From Amanita rubescens (lineage: Eukaryota > Basidiomycota > Agaricomycetes > Agaricales > Amanitaceae), in contig WION01000237.1 in NCBI GenBank assembly GCA_015039365.1, positions 18,421-82,420 on the forward strand: a stretch of 64,000 nt of DNA, given 5' to 3'. Position numbers and translations under genes: made by a program. Under the pieces are notes generated by a model. That model did not search any database and was not told where the DNA came from. It worked only from the letters and a program-made list of their open reading frames with translations. This document shows, piece after piece, positions 54,501 to 64,000 of this stretch. The stretch's first letter is position 1, and each line of letters opens with the position of its first letter.

Positions 54501-57384
54501 AGGGAACTGCAGGGGTACACCCCCGATGTACCCTGGTGGACGACAGGACACTAGGGAACTGCAGGGGTACACCCCCGATGTACCCTGGTGGACGACAGGA
54601 CACTAGGGAACTGCAGGGGTACACCCCCGATGTACCCTGGTGGACGACAGGACACTAGGGAACTGCAGGGGTACACCCCCGATGTACCCTGGTGGACGAC
54701 AGGACACTAGGGAACTGCAGGGGTACACCCCCGATGTACCCTGGTGGACGACAGGACACTAGGGAACTGCAGGGGTACACCCCCGATGTACCCTGGTGGA
54801 CGACAGGACACTAGGGAACTGCAGGGGTACACCCCCGATGTACCCTGGTGGACGACAGGACACTAGGGAACTGCAGGGGTACACCCCCGATGTACCCTGG
54901 TGGACGACAGGACACTAGGGAACTGCAGGGGTACACCCCCGATGTACCCTGGTGGACGACAGGACACTAGGGAACTGCAGGGGTACACCCCCGATGTACC
55001 CTGGTGGACGACAGGACACTAGGGAACTGCAGGGGTACACCCCCGATGTACCCTGGTGGACGACAGGACACTAGGGAACTGCAGGGGTACACCCCCGATG
55101 TACCCTGGTGGACGACAGGACACTAGGGAACTGCAGGGGTACACCCCCGATGTACCCTGGTGGACGACAGGACACTAGGGAACTGCAGGGGTACACCCCC
55201 GATGTACCCTGGTGGACGACAGGACACTAGGGAACTGCAGGGGTACACCCCCGATGTACCCTGGTGGACGACAGGACACTAGGGAACTGCAGGGGTACAC
55301 CCCCGATGTACCCTGGTGGACGACAGGACACTAGGGAACTGCAGGGGTACACCCCCGATGTACCCTGGTGGACGACAGGACACTAGGGAACTGCAGGGGT
55401 ACACCCCCGATGTACCCTGGTGGACGACAGGACACTAGGGAACTGCAGGGGTACACCCCCGATGTACCCTGGTGGACGACAGGACACTAGGGAACTGCAG
55501 GGGTACACCCCCGATGTACCCTGGTGGACGACAGGACACTAGGGAACTGCAGGGGTACACCCCCGATGTACCCTGGTGGACGACAGGACACTAGGGAACT
55601 GCAGGGGTACACCCCGATGTACCCTGGTGGACGACAGGACACTAGGGAACTGCAGGGGTACACCCCCGATGTACCCTGGTGGACGACAGGACACTAGGGA
55701 ACTGCAGGGGTACACCCCCGATGTACCCTGGTGGACGACAGGACACTAGGGAACTGCAGGGGTACACCCCCGATGTACCCTGGTGGACGACAGGACACTA
55801 GGGAACTGCAGGGGTACACCCCCGATGTACCCTGGTGGACGACAGGACACTAGGGAACTGCAGGGGTACACCCCCGATGTACCCTGGTGGGACGACAGGA
55901 CACTAGGGAACTGCAGGGGTACACCCCCGATGTACCCTGGTGGACGACAGGACACTAGGGAACTGCAGGGGTACACCCCCGATGTACCCTGGTGGACGAC
56001 AGGACACTAGGGAACTGCAGGGGTACACCCCCGATGTACCCTGGTGGACGACAGGACACTAGGGAACTGCAGGGGTACACCCCCGATGTACCCTGGTGGA
56101 CGACAGGACACTAGGGAACTGCAGGGGTACACCCCCGATGTACCCTGGTGGACGACAGGACACTAGGGAACTGCAGGGGTACACCCCCGATGTACCCTGG
56201 TGGACGACAGGACACTAGGGAACTGCAGGGGTACACCCCCGATGTACCCTGGTGGACGACAGGACACTAGGGAACTGCAGGGGTACACCCCCGATGTACC
56301 CTGGTGGACGACAGGACACTAGGGAACTGCAGGGGTACACCCCCGATGTACCCTGGTGGACGACAGGACACTAGGGAACTGCAGGGGTACACCCCCGATG
56401 TACCCTGGTGGACGACAGGACACTAGGGAACTGCAGGGGTACACCCCCGATGTACCCTGGTGGACGACAGGACACTAGGGAACTGCAGGGGTACACCCCC
56501 GATGTACCCTGGTGGACGACAGGACACTAGGGAACTGCAGGGGTACACCCCCGATGTACCCTGGTGGACGACAGGACACTAGGGAACTGCAGGGGTACAC
56601 CCCCGATGTACCCTGGTGGACGACAGGACACTAGGGAACTGCAGGGGTACACCCCCGATGTACCCTGGTGGACGACAGGACACTAGGGAACTGCAGGGGT
56701 ACACCCCCGATGTACCCTGGTGGACGACAGGACACTAGGGAACTGCAGGGGTACACCCCCGATGTACCCTGGTGGACGACAGGACACTAGGGAACTGCAG
56801 GGGTACACCCCCGATGTACCCTGGTGGACGACAGGACACTAGGGAACTGCAGGGGTACACCCCCGATGTACCCTGGTGGACGACAGGACACTAGGGAACT
56901 GCAGGGGTACACCCCCGATGTACCCTGGTGGACGACAGGACACTAGGGAACTGCAGGGGTACACCCCCGATGTACCCTGGTGGACGACAGGACACTAGGG
57001 AACTGCAGGGGTACACCCCCGATGTACCCTGGTGGACGACAGGACACTAGGGAACTGCAGGGGTACACCCCCGATGTACCCTGGTGGACGACAGGACACT
57101 AGGGAACTGCAGGGGTACACCCCCGATGTACCCTGGTGGACGACAGGACACTAGGGAACTGCAGGGGTACACCCCCGATGTACCCTGGTGGACGACAGGA
57201 CACTAGGGAACTGCAGGGGTACACCCCCGATGTACCCTGGTGGACGACAGGACACTAGGGAACTGCAGGGGTACACCCCCGATGTACCCTGGTGGACGAC
57301 AGGACACTAGGGAACTGCAGGGGTACACCCCCGATGTACCCTGGTGGACGACAGGACACTAGGGAACTGCAGGGGTACACCCCC
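51591..57384 (-). repeat. 52-bp satellite, right array, 111 inverted copies
   Basis: Same unit in reverse orientation. Deviations found are a 6-bp insertion in the first unit (near 51,632), one missing C near 55,612 and one extra G near 55,890; their sum accounts exactly for the array length. The last unit is partial and joins the outer arm. Confidence 0.95.
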
Positions 57385-57980
57385 AATGAGTAGACAATGA
57401 TAGCCCTTTTGAGTCAGTAGTGGTGGCAAGGGGGTGGCAGTTGTAGTGGACCATTGTGGTCATAGTTGCTGCACAAGTTCTGGTAGAGACAGTAATGGTA
57501 CCAGTAATTACTAGTGTATCGGTCAAAAATAGTAGTAACCATACAGTAGCTCAATGTGGTACCTGTACTACTAGCCTCAAACTGACTTGCACTGTTCAGA
57601 TAGACTAATTAGTAGTAATTACTACTTGTGCTACTCCATGGGAATAGAACCAAATCCAAACACAGTGATGGAGATGATGAGGGCAACAAAAGGTTGTACC
57701 TGTTAGTACTCAGTGAGTGGCTGTGGTGGTAGCACCAATGGTGACTCTATAGTGGTAGACAGTGGGGAGTAGGTAGTACTTTAGTGGTGGGAGCACCCAG
57801 CAATCATTGTTGTGTAGGCAGGTGCATGTTAAGTGCATTAAAACAGCACTTGTGGTGATGGTAGACAAGCAGTATTCACACCACTAATATTGCTTGACAG
57901 ATCACCAAAAGGTGGTGGTTGTTTGTTGTTGCTATAGTAATAAGTATTACGACAGAGGTTATCATTATAATCAAACTCCG
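57377..57980 (-). repeat. Right outer inverted arm
   Basis: Inverted counterpart of 46,567-47,160. It differs by a few substitutions and short indels, for example an extra TAATAAG-like stretch near 57,940. Confidence 0.85.
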
Positions 57981-57990
57981 ATGGTAGTCA

Positions 57991-58013
57991 TGTGACGCCC
58001 GCGAGTCGCGGGC
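57991..58013. repeat. Hairpin at the right foldback flank
   Basis: TGTGAC followed by GCCCGCGA-G-TCGCGGGC: 8-bp stem with a one-base centre (57,997-58,013). It mirrors the GTGAC-plus-hairpin on the left flank. Confidence 0.7.
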
Positions 58014-58189
58014 TCTTGCAACAATCCAAGGCGGGAAGGGAGCTCCAACTTCAGGAGCACACCGAGAATCCAATACGGCGTTATCGACGGATGAGGGAGC
58101 TTAGGAGGTGCGATGACGGGCACAGGTGAACGAGAAGGATCTTGATGGTGCGTTTTCCTTATCGCTCTCTCGTTTCCTCGGCTGACTGC

Positions 58190-61100
58190 TTTCACAGCTT
58201 CACTTATCGTTTCCTGGGACTCAGAAGTGAGCCCCTATCGGTTTTTCCTGCCAACGGACGATAGGCGAGAGGGAGGTGATGGAAAGACTATGGGTCGCCC
58301 ATCACTTCCACGCACGAGACTTAGGGTCGACCCTCTCTCTTTCAGCAGAACGCGGCCGAATGCGAGGGCTGGAGCCAGCATGCTGCCGCAGTGTGCGCAG
58401 CTTCGGGACTAGGTAAACCCTGTGATTCTCTTTGCTCCCATGTTTATAATAAATGCGTCGTATAGGCGCAGTGTCTTAAACTGGCCGTCCGTTAGTTGTC
58501 CAGAGGAAGAGACTCATTCGAATCCCGATTGTAAATATTCGGAGAGTTCGTTTGAACTCTCCATCGTCTTGAATGATTTGATTATCACTACACGCCCAGC
58601 GCCTCTTCCCCTTCAAGAAGGAAAAAACGGGCGTCGGATAGCAATTGCGGGAACTCTCGTATGAGTTCGAGTTCCCATACGAGGTTAAGGGTATAAATAG
58701 GTAAGTTTCTTATACCCGGGAATAATGATTTATTGACGACGTTGTAGCGTCGCCGTTTTGTCCGTTGTGATTGGCTTACGGCCGGGAGAGGGAGTAGACG
58801 GGGTAGACTGCGAGAGAGCAGCTTTGGAAGCGGGTGCGTTCTCGTTTTCCGCTCATTTTGATTCGTATTAACTGCATTGCACAGGCGCAGCTATCCCGGC
58901 TTGTCGGACGTTAAGAGGTGGGAGGACTCAGTACGAGTCCTTTCGAGGATTTATTTGAGACCTGGACGATTGTCGGTCTCGAGGGCGGGACTCCGCGTCG
59001 ACCTCTCGCTCGTTGGATCGATGCAGAAACAAGTGCGTGCGAGGGCCAGGAAGGCAGATGGAATTAGAGAGGGAGAAGGGGTGGAGACTACGAGGATATG
59101 TAAGTCTCCTTTTCTCTTTATTTCTCTATTCTGCTCGTATTGACTGCGAGATGCACTAGCGCAATGATCCAGAGTGTGTAGAATGGACGAGGACTCAGAA
59201 TTGAATCCTCAATGATTACTTGGAGAGTTCGTTGGAACTCTCCGATTTTCTTGGATCGCGATGAATCTAACTCGTCACGAGTTCCTTCCTTTCTTACAAG
59301 AAGAGGGAAGTTAGGATTAGATTTGTGGAGACTCTGGCGAGTCCTTCCAAGTAAGTTGATTAATTTGAGTCATATATAATTCAATGTCGTTATTTCATAT
59401 AGTTGATATAATATATTCATAATTTACACATTTACGTGTGTGGAGGGCTCGGATTTAGCCCTCCGAATCAATTCGCAAATACCACAAGAGGATGAACAAC
59501 AAGGGAGACGAGAGAGTGGCGATGACGTGGCGACCTCGTCAGAGTGCTTGTAAATCGGGAAACGTCGATATTTGATCGTCGTAGCCTCAAGTGGCTGATG
59601 CGAAGGAAGTTGAATGGTGTGGGCAGTATTCGTACTGCGCGACTTAAGAGTGAGCGGTTGTCACCCGTATAATTTGTTTTATTGATGACAAAACAGATTT
59701 GTCGTCTCCAGATGACCGCTACTTAGGGCGGTTTACAGCGGGCGCACCAAATACGTTCGACGCACGCAGAACCAGGAGTTTCCGCCCACCACAAAGGCTC
59801 AGGCGGAAGTATGGGCTCGTGGTGGTCTTGGCGTCGATGTAGGCATAAGGAGGGGCTGAGGTGGGAGCCTCGTCGTCCTCAATGTACTCGTGGATGATTG
59901 TGTACTCCGTCTCTTCGGCCTCGCGATTCCTGATTGCACAGAAGGTAATGACACGGAGGACCCACATCATTCTCAACAACATGCCACGACTACAGCAAAG
60001 GGCGAAAGCAACAGCTTGGCTGGTGCGTTTGGGCATATGCGGTGTGAGTACCACCACGGGTTGAGGCGAGTACCAGTTGGCACTCAAGTCGAACTTAGCA
60101 TTAACGATATCCGAAGGATATCGTTGGGAACTTCGGGTCTCAAGACATGGGGAAGCTCCGAAGGTTTCAGCTGGACATTCAGCTGAAGGATTGGAGGAAC
60201 CAGCTGTGGATCGGCTGGTATACGTGAACGCGGTAGGGGGACCGCAGGGGAATCGAGTGAGTACCAAACGGCACTTGTTTTCACGTTACTGACAGCCCAC
60301 AGGTTGCGCTGTCGAATTGTTGCTCCATTTGGCTGATATGAAGCTTTTTGAGGGAATAGGGGGCCGAATTGCAGAGTTCTTCCTGATTCAGTTATGATGG
60401 GAGAAGGCTCGGTACATTCGGCCTTAGACTCAGGTGAGTACTCGTTGGCACTCGCCGGGTTATTGACGTATTGATGACATCCCAAGGACGTTGTCGGGAT
60501 GTATGAAGCCAGTCGAGTTCAACACTCGACTGTGTGGATGGACGAACCAGCCGATGCGAATCAAGCAGGGTCTCGACTGGAAGGATGGAGAGGCCTGCGT
60601 AGGGTAGGCAGACGCAGACGAGTATAACGGCATGAGGGCCGTATTGGGTACATCCTGAGGTGAGCATGTGTCCATGCTCATATCCACGTTACTGACGGCG
60701 TGCAGTTCTCGCTGCCGTTGGATGCTCGTCTCGTCAAACACAGGGCCAGGAAGCCGCGTGATGGATTCAGAATGCTCAGAGGAGAGCTCGTTCGCTCTCC
60801 GGGTCTTGAGCTGTTGGCGAGTAGCATCGGGTCGTACCGGAGGGTATTCCGAGTCTTCAGGTTTAGGTGAGCGTATCATCACGCTCGCTTCTATTTCTTT
60901 ATTGACGACTCGTGTATTCAGTCGTCTAGAATCCGATTCGGGGTCGGCAGCCTCGTCAGGTGGATCATTTGAAGCATGACGAACGGATTCGTCACAGGCG
61001 AGGGAGCGTCAGTTCATACGCTCCCGAATACAGGCTGCGGCTCTCGCGAGCTGCTCTCCTTCATTCCTCGAAGGAGCTATGGGTTGTTGGGACTGTCTTC

Positions 61101-61350
61101 GAGCAGTCCCGGTATAAGGTGAGCGCAGTAATTCACTCGCATCTTATTGATGACGCTTAGGATGCGTCGTCCGGGTACCACCTCACTGACAGGCGGTGAA
61201 CACTCGTCCGAAGGTGAACGAGTGGATGTGGTTGGCGCAAGACGGATGGACGAGGGAACGGATGTGGAGAATGGCAGTGTGGCAGCTACTGTATCTTCAG
61301 GTACGTTTTCTTCACTTCTATTGATTTGAATCTTGACGACGGTATCGTAG
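58190..61350 (+). other. Intron-rich + strand transcription unit without a continuous ORF
   Basis: Well-formed small introns follow one another on the + strand: 58413-58465, 58701-58747, 58834-58884, 59100-59159, 59650-59696, 60257-60302, 60434-60486, 60660-60705, 60867-60921, 61119-61160 and 61301-61350 (42-60 nt). Each has GTRNGY-type or similar donors, mostly a TTGAC/CTGAC branch motif and an AG acceptor. The exons between them are ~85-490 nt, and at least one (60,303-60,433) has stops in all three + frames. Several exons start with GCGCAG. This fits a spliced non-coding RNA or a decayed gene. Minus-strand open frames of 130-180 codons cover the same DNA but read straight through these introns, so they are not called. 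Confidence 0.45.
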
Positions 61351-61970
61351 ATCCGCCGTTTCTTCTCCATTTCATCCGAAAAGGAAAAGGTTGTGACTCG
61401 TGCGCCGATGAGTCTTTGAATTTGAGTAGTGCGCTCAGCGAAACACTCGTGGGTTTTGGGAGAGTGAGGTGGCTCTCCCCTGGATTCAGCGAATAGTGTG
61501 GCTTCTCCCGTAACAGGAGAAGACGGGTTTTCACCAGACGGTGGTGAAAAAGATTCATTGGAGACCCGAGAGAGGGTCTCCATCAAACGGTGCATAGTAT
61601 TAATATTTACTACGTGATTTGTACTTACGAAGCTCGATGCGCGTCGTTTCGAGACTACAGGGAAAGGTGTCGAAGCCCTGTCTTTGGAAGGACGAGTCGG
61701 AGGAGGGCGAGTTGAGGAGATAATGACGGGCGAGGGTCTTGACAGTGAGGAGGCTGTCTTAGACTGTGCAGGTAGGTGTTTAAGTGCATTCGTTCCTTTC
61801 GTAGGATTGACTTCAGCCTTTCCAGGTTGTTTCTCAACATCCTGACGTTTCGGAGTGGAAGTCGAGACGGCTCGGCCAGAAGACTTGATGCTGATACGAG
61901 AGTTTCCCTTCGGGAGCTCTCTGGTACTCAGAACGGTCTTCTTAGACTGTTCTCCAGCCTTAGCATGCAT
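61077..61970 (-). CDS. Possible protein of unknown function
   Basis: 297-codon frame from an ATG at 61,970. The product is basic, rich in serine, proline and threonine (for example SSTRPPPTRPSKDRASTPFP), with no domain I recognise and no membrane segment. Part of it overlaps the + strand introns at 61,119-61,160 and 61,301-61,350. It also covers several stem-loops, whose arms appear as mirrored peptide pieces. It may be a chance frame in a GC-balanced hairpin region. Confidence 0.25.
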   Translation of the reverse strand: MHAKAGEQSKKTVLSTRELPKGNSRISIKSSGRAVSTSTPKRQDVEKQPGKAEVNPTKGTNALKHLPAQSKTASSLSRPSPVIISSTRPPPTRPSKDRASTPFPVVSKRRASSFVSTNHVVNINTMHRLMETLSRVSNESFSPPSGENPSSPVTGEATLFAESRGEPPHSPKTHECFAERTTQIQRLIGARVTTFSFSDEMEKKRRIYDTVVKIQINRSEENVPEDTVAATLPFSTSVPSSIRLAPTTSTRSPSDECSPPVSEVVPGRRILSVINKMRVNYCAHLIPGLLEDSPNNP

Positions 61971-62432
61971 GCCAGAGCTGATTGAAGGTCAGAAGATGGG
62001 TAAGACCATCTCCGGGACAGGTTTGAGGGTTGTGAGCCAGTATTGGCTTGTGAGCAACATTCCGGGGACTCATCTTGAATCCCTGAGGTTTAGGAGGGTT
62101 GTCCGGCTTCGCAGAGCTCGGACTAGCTTTAGAATGGGTCAACTGAGCTCGTTCGGGCGTGTTTCGAGTCTCGGGAGCCGAGACTCTTTGAATGGCTATA
62201 GGCGTAGCTTGCGGGTGGCTTCCTTCTCTTTTTTTCTTTTTTTTATAATAGGAATTTCAAATCGGTAGCAAGGTAATAGACAGATGAGACTGTACACGGT
62301 ATGCATGGCGCCTTCGGGCGTATATGAGGGGAGTGATGCGTAACAAAAAGAAACGTAAACACTATGGTGAGAGACATACGGTAAATCACTCGATGGTGAT
62401 TTTCAGCTTATAGAGTGAGGGAGGCCTATCAT

Positions 62433-63074
62433 TCAATGTACGTCCCAAGGGACGCACCCGAAGGACCATATGGAGAAGGCACCCTGGACATGAGGCATAG
62501 AGTAGGCGATCCGGTCGCCGAAGTAGCAAGGATTACGTTTGTTCTTGCAAACACGTTGAGAGTGGTGATTAGGAAATGCTTGGTGAAGACAGGTCAAGCC
62601 TGTCGTTATGGTGCCAGGTGGAAGCTCGTCGGCTTCAAGTGAGAGAGGAGGGAGGAAGGGTTTGCAGAGTTGGTGCCGGGGCACCGGTATGACAACGGTT
62701 GGCAACGCTCGAAGCGTTCCAGGTATTTCGAGTGGAAGCGTAATCGCTTCAGGTAGAGGTGCCAGAAGCAGTGATGGGGGTTCCTGACATTCGAAAATGA
62801 CAGGCGGTGGAAGGTAAGAGAGTTTGAGGGCTGGTGGAGCCCGTGGTGGTCCTGGCAGTAGAGGGGTCCATGGGATCCTGTAGGCTTCAAAAGGGTCAAA
62901 GAAGGTGTTGACGGTTGGGGCTGGTGGCAGAACTCCAAAGAGTTCAAACAACAAGTCTTTGAGACTTGTGGGGAGAGGGAGCGACGGGGCGACGGGGAAG
63001 TTGGTGTGACGGTTGGCGTCACAACGTATGTTTTTGGCTACATTTGTATACCGCATCGCATGCCTAAGACACAT
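62433..63074 (-). CDS. Possible proline/leucine-rich protein of unknown function
   Basis: 213-codon frame from an ATG at 63,074. The translation is rich in proline and leucine (LPPAPTVNTFFDPFEAYRIP; LLPGPPRAPPALKLSYLPPP) and contains no known motif. It overlaps the stem-loops at 62,588, 62,735 and 62,951. There is no supporting promoter or splice evidence. Confidence 0.3.
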   Translation of the reverse strand: MCLRHAMRYTNVAKNIRCDANRHTNFPVAPSLPLPTSLKDLLFELFGVLPPAPTVNTFFDPFEAYRIPWTPLLPGPPRAPPALKLSYLPPPVIFECQEPPSLLLAPLPEAITLPLEIPGTLRALPTVVIPVPRHQLCKPFLPPLSLEADELPPGTITTGLTCLHQAFPNHHSQRVCKNKRNPCYFGDRIAYSMPHVQGAFSIWSFGCVPWDVH

Positions 63075-63104
63075 ATAAACTTATCGATGGCGGCACGAGT
63101 GCCG

Positions 63105-63816
63105 CAGGTCCCGCTACGTGAAAGAACAATCATATTTGTATCATAATCTTTTAAACTTCGTTTATACCCAATAATGCACCAAAATGGCTCCTACTGCCAC
63201 TAATATTAATGGGACTCTCAACGCACACCGGCGAAGCGTCGGAGATTGAAATTAAAACACCGAACATGAAGTTGATAGTAGTGGTGGATGGTGGACGTTC
63301 GGCGGTGGACGGTGGACCGGTGGATGTTCGGCGGTGGTGGACAGTGGACAGTTGATGCGCTGATGTTCGGCGGTGGGCGGTGGACTGGGCGGTGGACGGT
63401 GGACGCCGGACCCGGACAGCGTGATCGCAAGTGGTCAGCAGTGGGCGATAAGCCGGTTGGAATCTCATACTAATAGTCACTGATAACAACCCTCAATGTT
63501 CCCTGGTGGAACAATCACTAAAAATGACGGGCAGTGCTTTGAAGTCGGTTTCACGGACATGATATTACACGCTGCTCATTTAATTGGGAGCTGCAGGGTC
63601 AAAGATGATTCCACGGAAACTTTTTTATTCCAATAACCTCAATGCATTCTACGTAAACAAATTTATAGATTATCATGTACACGAAATCACATTCTAGTAA
63701 CCTTAGATCAATGGTAACAACCTTGCTCAATGTGGTATAGAACGGAATTCAGCATTAGCCATTGCCTGGATAACTTGTGAGCTCAAGACTTGAAAAAGGA
63801 ACGCATATAGTAGTAT
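63105..63816. other. Intergenic region with a GTGGAC minisatellite
   Basis: Between about 63,281 and 63,410 the sequence is a degenerate array of GGTGGAC/GTTCGGCGGT words. The minus-strand frame through it (PPSTAQSTAHRRTSAHQLST) is repeat-derived. The rest shows no gene. Confidence 0.5.
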
Positions 63817-64000
63817 TCATACAGGTTTGGCAGGCGAGATCCGGGGGGTAGCGCTAAGCGGTTGGCGTGGGTGGTGGGTATCGGTGGAAAACTTCGAGTT
63901 AGAGGAACTCCGAACGGGCCCTGATAAGATTTTCAAAGTGATGGAAGAGATTCTACTCACTGCCACAATCGAAGTACTCCGAGTGGTCGTTGCCAGAGCC
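63817..64000 (-). CDS. C-terminal part of a gene running off the window
   Basis: Exon 64000-63961 reads GSGNDHSEYFDCG in phase with a 40-nt intron (63,960-63,921, GTGAGT...CAG). A last exon then reads PVRSSSNSKFSTDTHHPRQ and ends PAKPV* at 63,817. Phase agrees across the junction, but an alternative frame of the last exon is also open, and the family cannot be identified from ~47 residues. Confidence 0.35.
   Translation of the reverse strand, partial: ALATTTRSTSIVAVSRISSITLKILSGPVRSSSNSKFSTDTHHPRQPLSATPRISPAKPV

Larger units (their letters stand above)
46567..57980. mobile_element. Giant foldback-type element with 52-bp satellite arms
   Basis: The outermost arms (46,567-47,160 and 57,377-57,980) are ~600-bp inverted repeats starting CGGAGTTTGATTATAATG, with small indels between them. 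Each continues inward into an array of one 52-bp unit, 68 copies on the left and 111 inverted copies on the right, around a ~0.9-kb spacer. Long inverted arms with internal tandem repeats and a middle segment is the design of foldback (FB/Galileo-like) transposons. No transposase is present and no clear target duplication was found, so the mobile-element reading is an inference; a local inverted satellite is the alternative. The potential stem is over 4 kb. Confidence 0.6.
58227..63104. repeat. Hairpin-dense locus: ~25 different short perfect stem-loops
   Basis: Perfect inverted repeats with 6-10-bp stems, mostly with 3-10-nt loops and different sequences. Examples: 58,541-58,562 (GGAGAGTTC/GAACTCTCC), 59,222-59,243, 59,442-59,464, 60,103-60,125 (10-bp stem around GAA), 60,511-60,531, 60,781-60,800, 60,977-60,994, 61,002-61,025, 61,089-61,110, 61,201-61,224, 61,458-61,479, 61,502-61,522, 61,528-61,550, 61,560-61,581, 62,588-62,604, 62,735-62,750, 62,951-62,969 and 63,091-63,104. 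They lie in exons, introns and flanks alike. Confidence 0.8.

Noticed and set aside
47161..57384. CRISPR-like array of 52-bp repeats
   Set aside because: Repeats are head-to-tail with no spacers, and the setting is a fungal nuclear genome; it is a satellite.
59719..60882. Chain of minus-strand frames (133-182 codons) in the hairpin-dense locus
   Set aside because: They read through well-formed + strand introns, and recurring peptides such as AVSNV come from the shared intron branch region in reverse complement.
63151..63489. 112-codon minus frame at 63.2-63.5 kb
   Set aside because: Most of it is a translation of the GTGGAC minisatellite.

Overview
This is nuclear DNA of a filamentous fungus, most likely a mushroom-forming basidiomycete (Agaricomycetes). 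The evidence is short introns (about 40-80 nt) with GT-AG ends and CTRAY/TTGAC-like branch sites, a tyrosine-kinase-like remnant with the catalytic-loop style common in basidiomycetes, P-loop GTPase genes of a type expanded in Agaricomycetes, and hAT and Ty3/gypsy chromovirus elements. No rRNA, tRNA or CRISPR array was recognised.

Layout. 0-12.9 kb is mostly single-copy: a decayed kinase fragment, an intronless gene for a 546-residue protein built from 12 copies of one motif, an uncharacterised multi-exon gene, and two paralogous C2H2 zinc-finger genes. 12,947-17,050 is a complete LTR element with apparently identical 235-bp LTRs and a 5-bp target duplication; it encodes only gag and protease. 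17.2-41.7 kb is a segmental-duplication block. A DnaJ gene (Caj1/Djp1 type) followed by a P-loop GTPase gene occurs once intact (18,056-24,221, + strand), once inverted (33.3-34.8 kb for DnaJ, 25,004-33,282 for the GTPase), and once more as a DnaJ scrap plus a third GTPase (36.7-41.7 kb). The inverted GTPase carries an apparently complete hAT transposon (27,712-31,961) in one of its introns. 34.9-36.1 kb holds an acetyl-CoA synthetase pseudogene.

42,061-46,513 is a 5'-truncated Ty3/gypsy chromovirus with an extra gag-like ORF downstream of pol. 46,567-57,980 is an 11.4-kb foldback structure: two ~600-bp inverted arms, each leading into an array of an almost invariant 52-bp unit (68 copies on the left, 111 inverted copies on the right) around a ~0.9-kb spacer. 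58.0-63.1 kb is densely packed with short perfect stem-loops, and its + strand carries a run of well-formed small introns whose exons hold no continuous reading frame. The window ends in the 3' part of another gene.

The strongest candidate for something undescribed is in the GTPase genes. After eight ordinary exons that join in frame, each gene enters a ~2.4-kb array of some 35-40 consecutive introns of about 60 nt separated by candidate exons of one codon. Nearly all are exactly 3 nt; the exceptions I found are 6, 9, 12 or 18 nt, so all are multiples of 3. The arrangement is shared by all three copies. I could not close the reading frame from the array into the last exon, so whether the array is spliced codon by codon, skipped as a whole, or removed recursively is open. 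The repeat-motif protein, the foldback satellite and the hairpin-dense locus are the next most interesting items.
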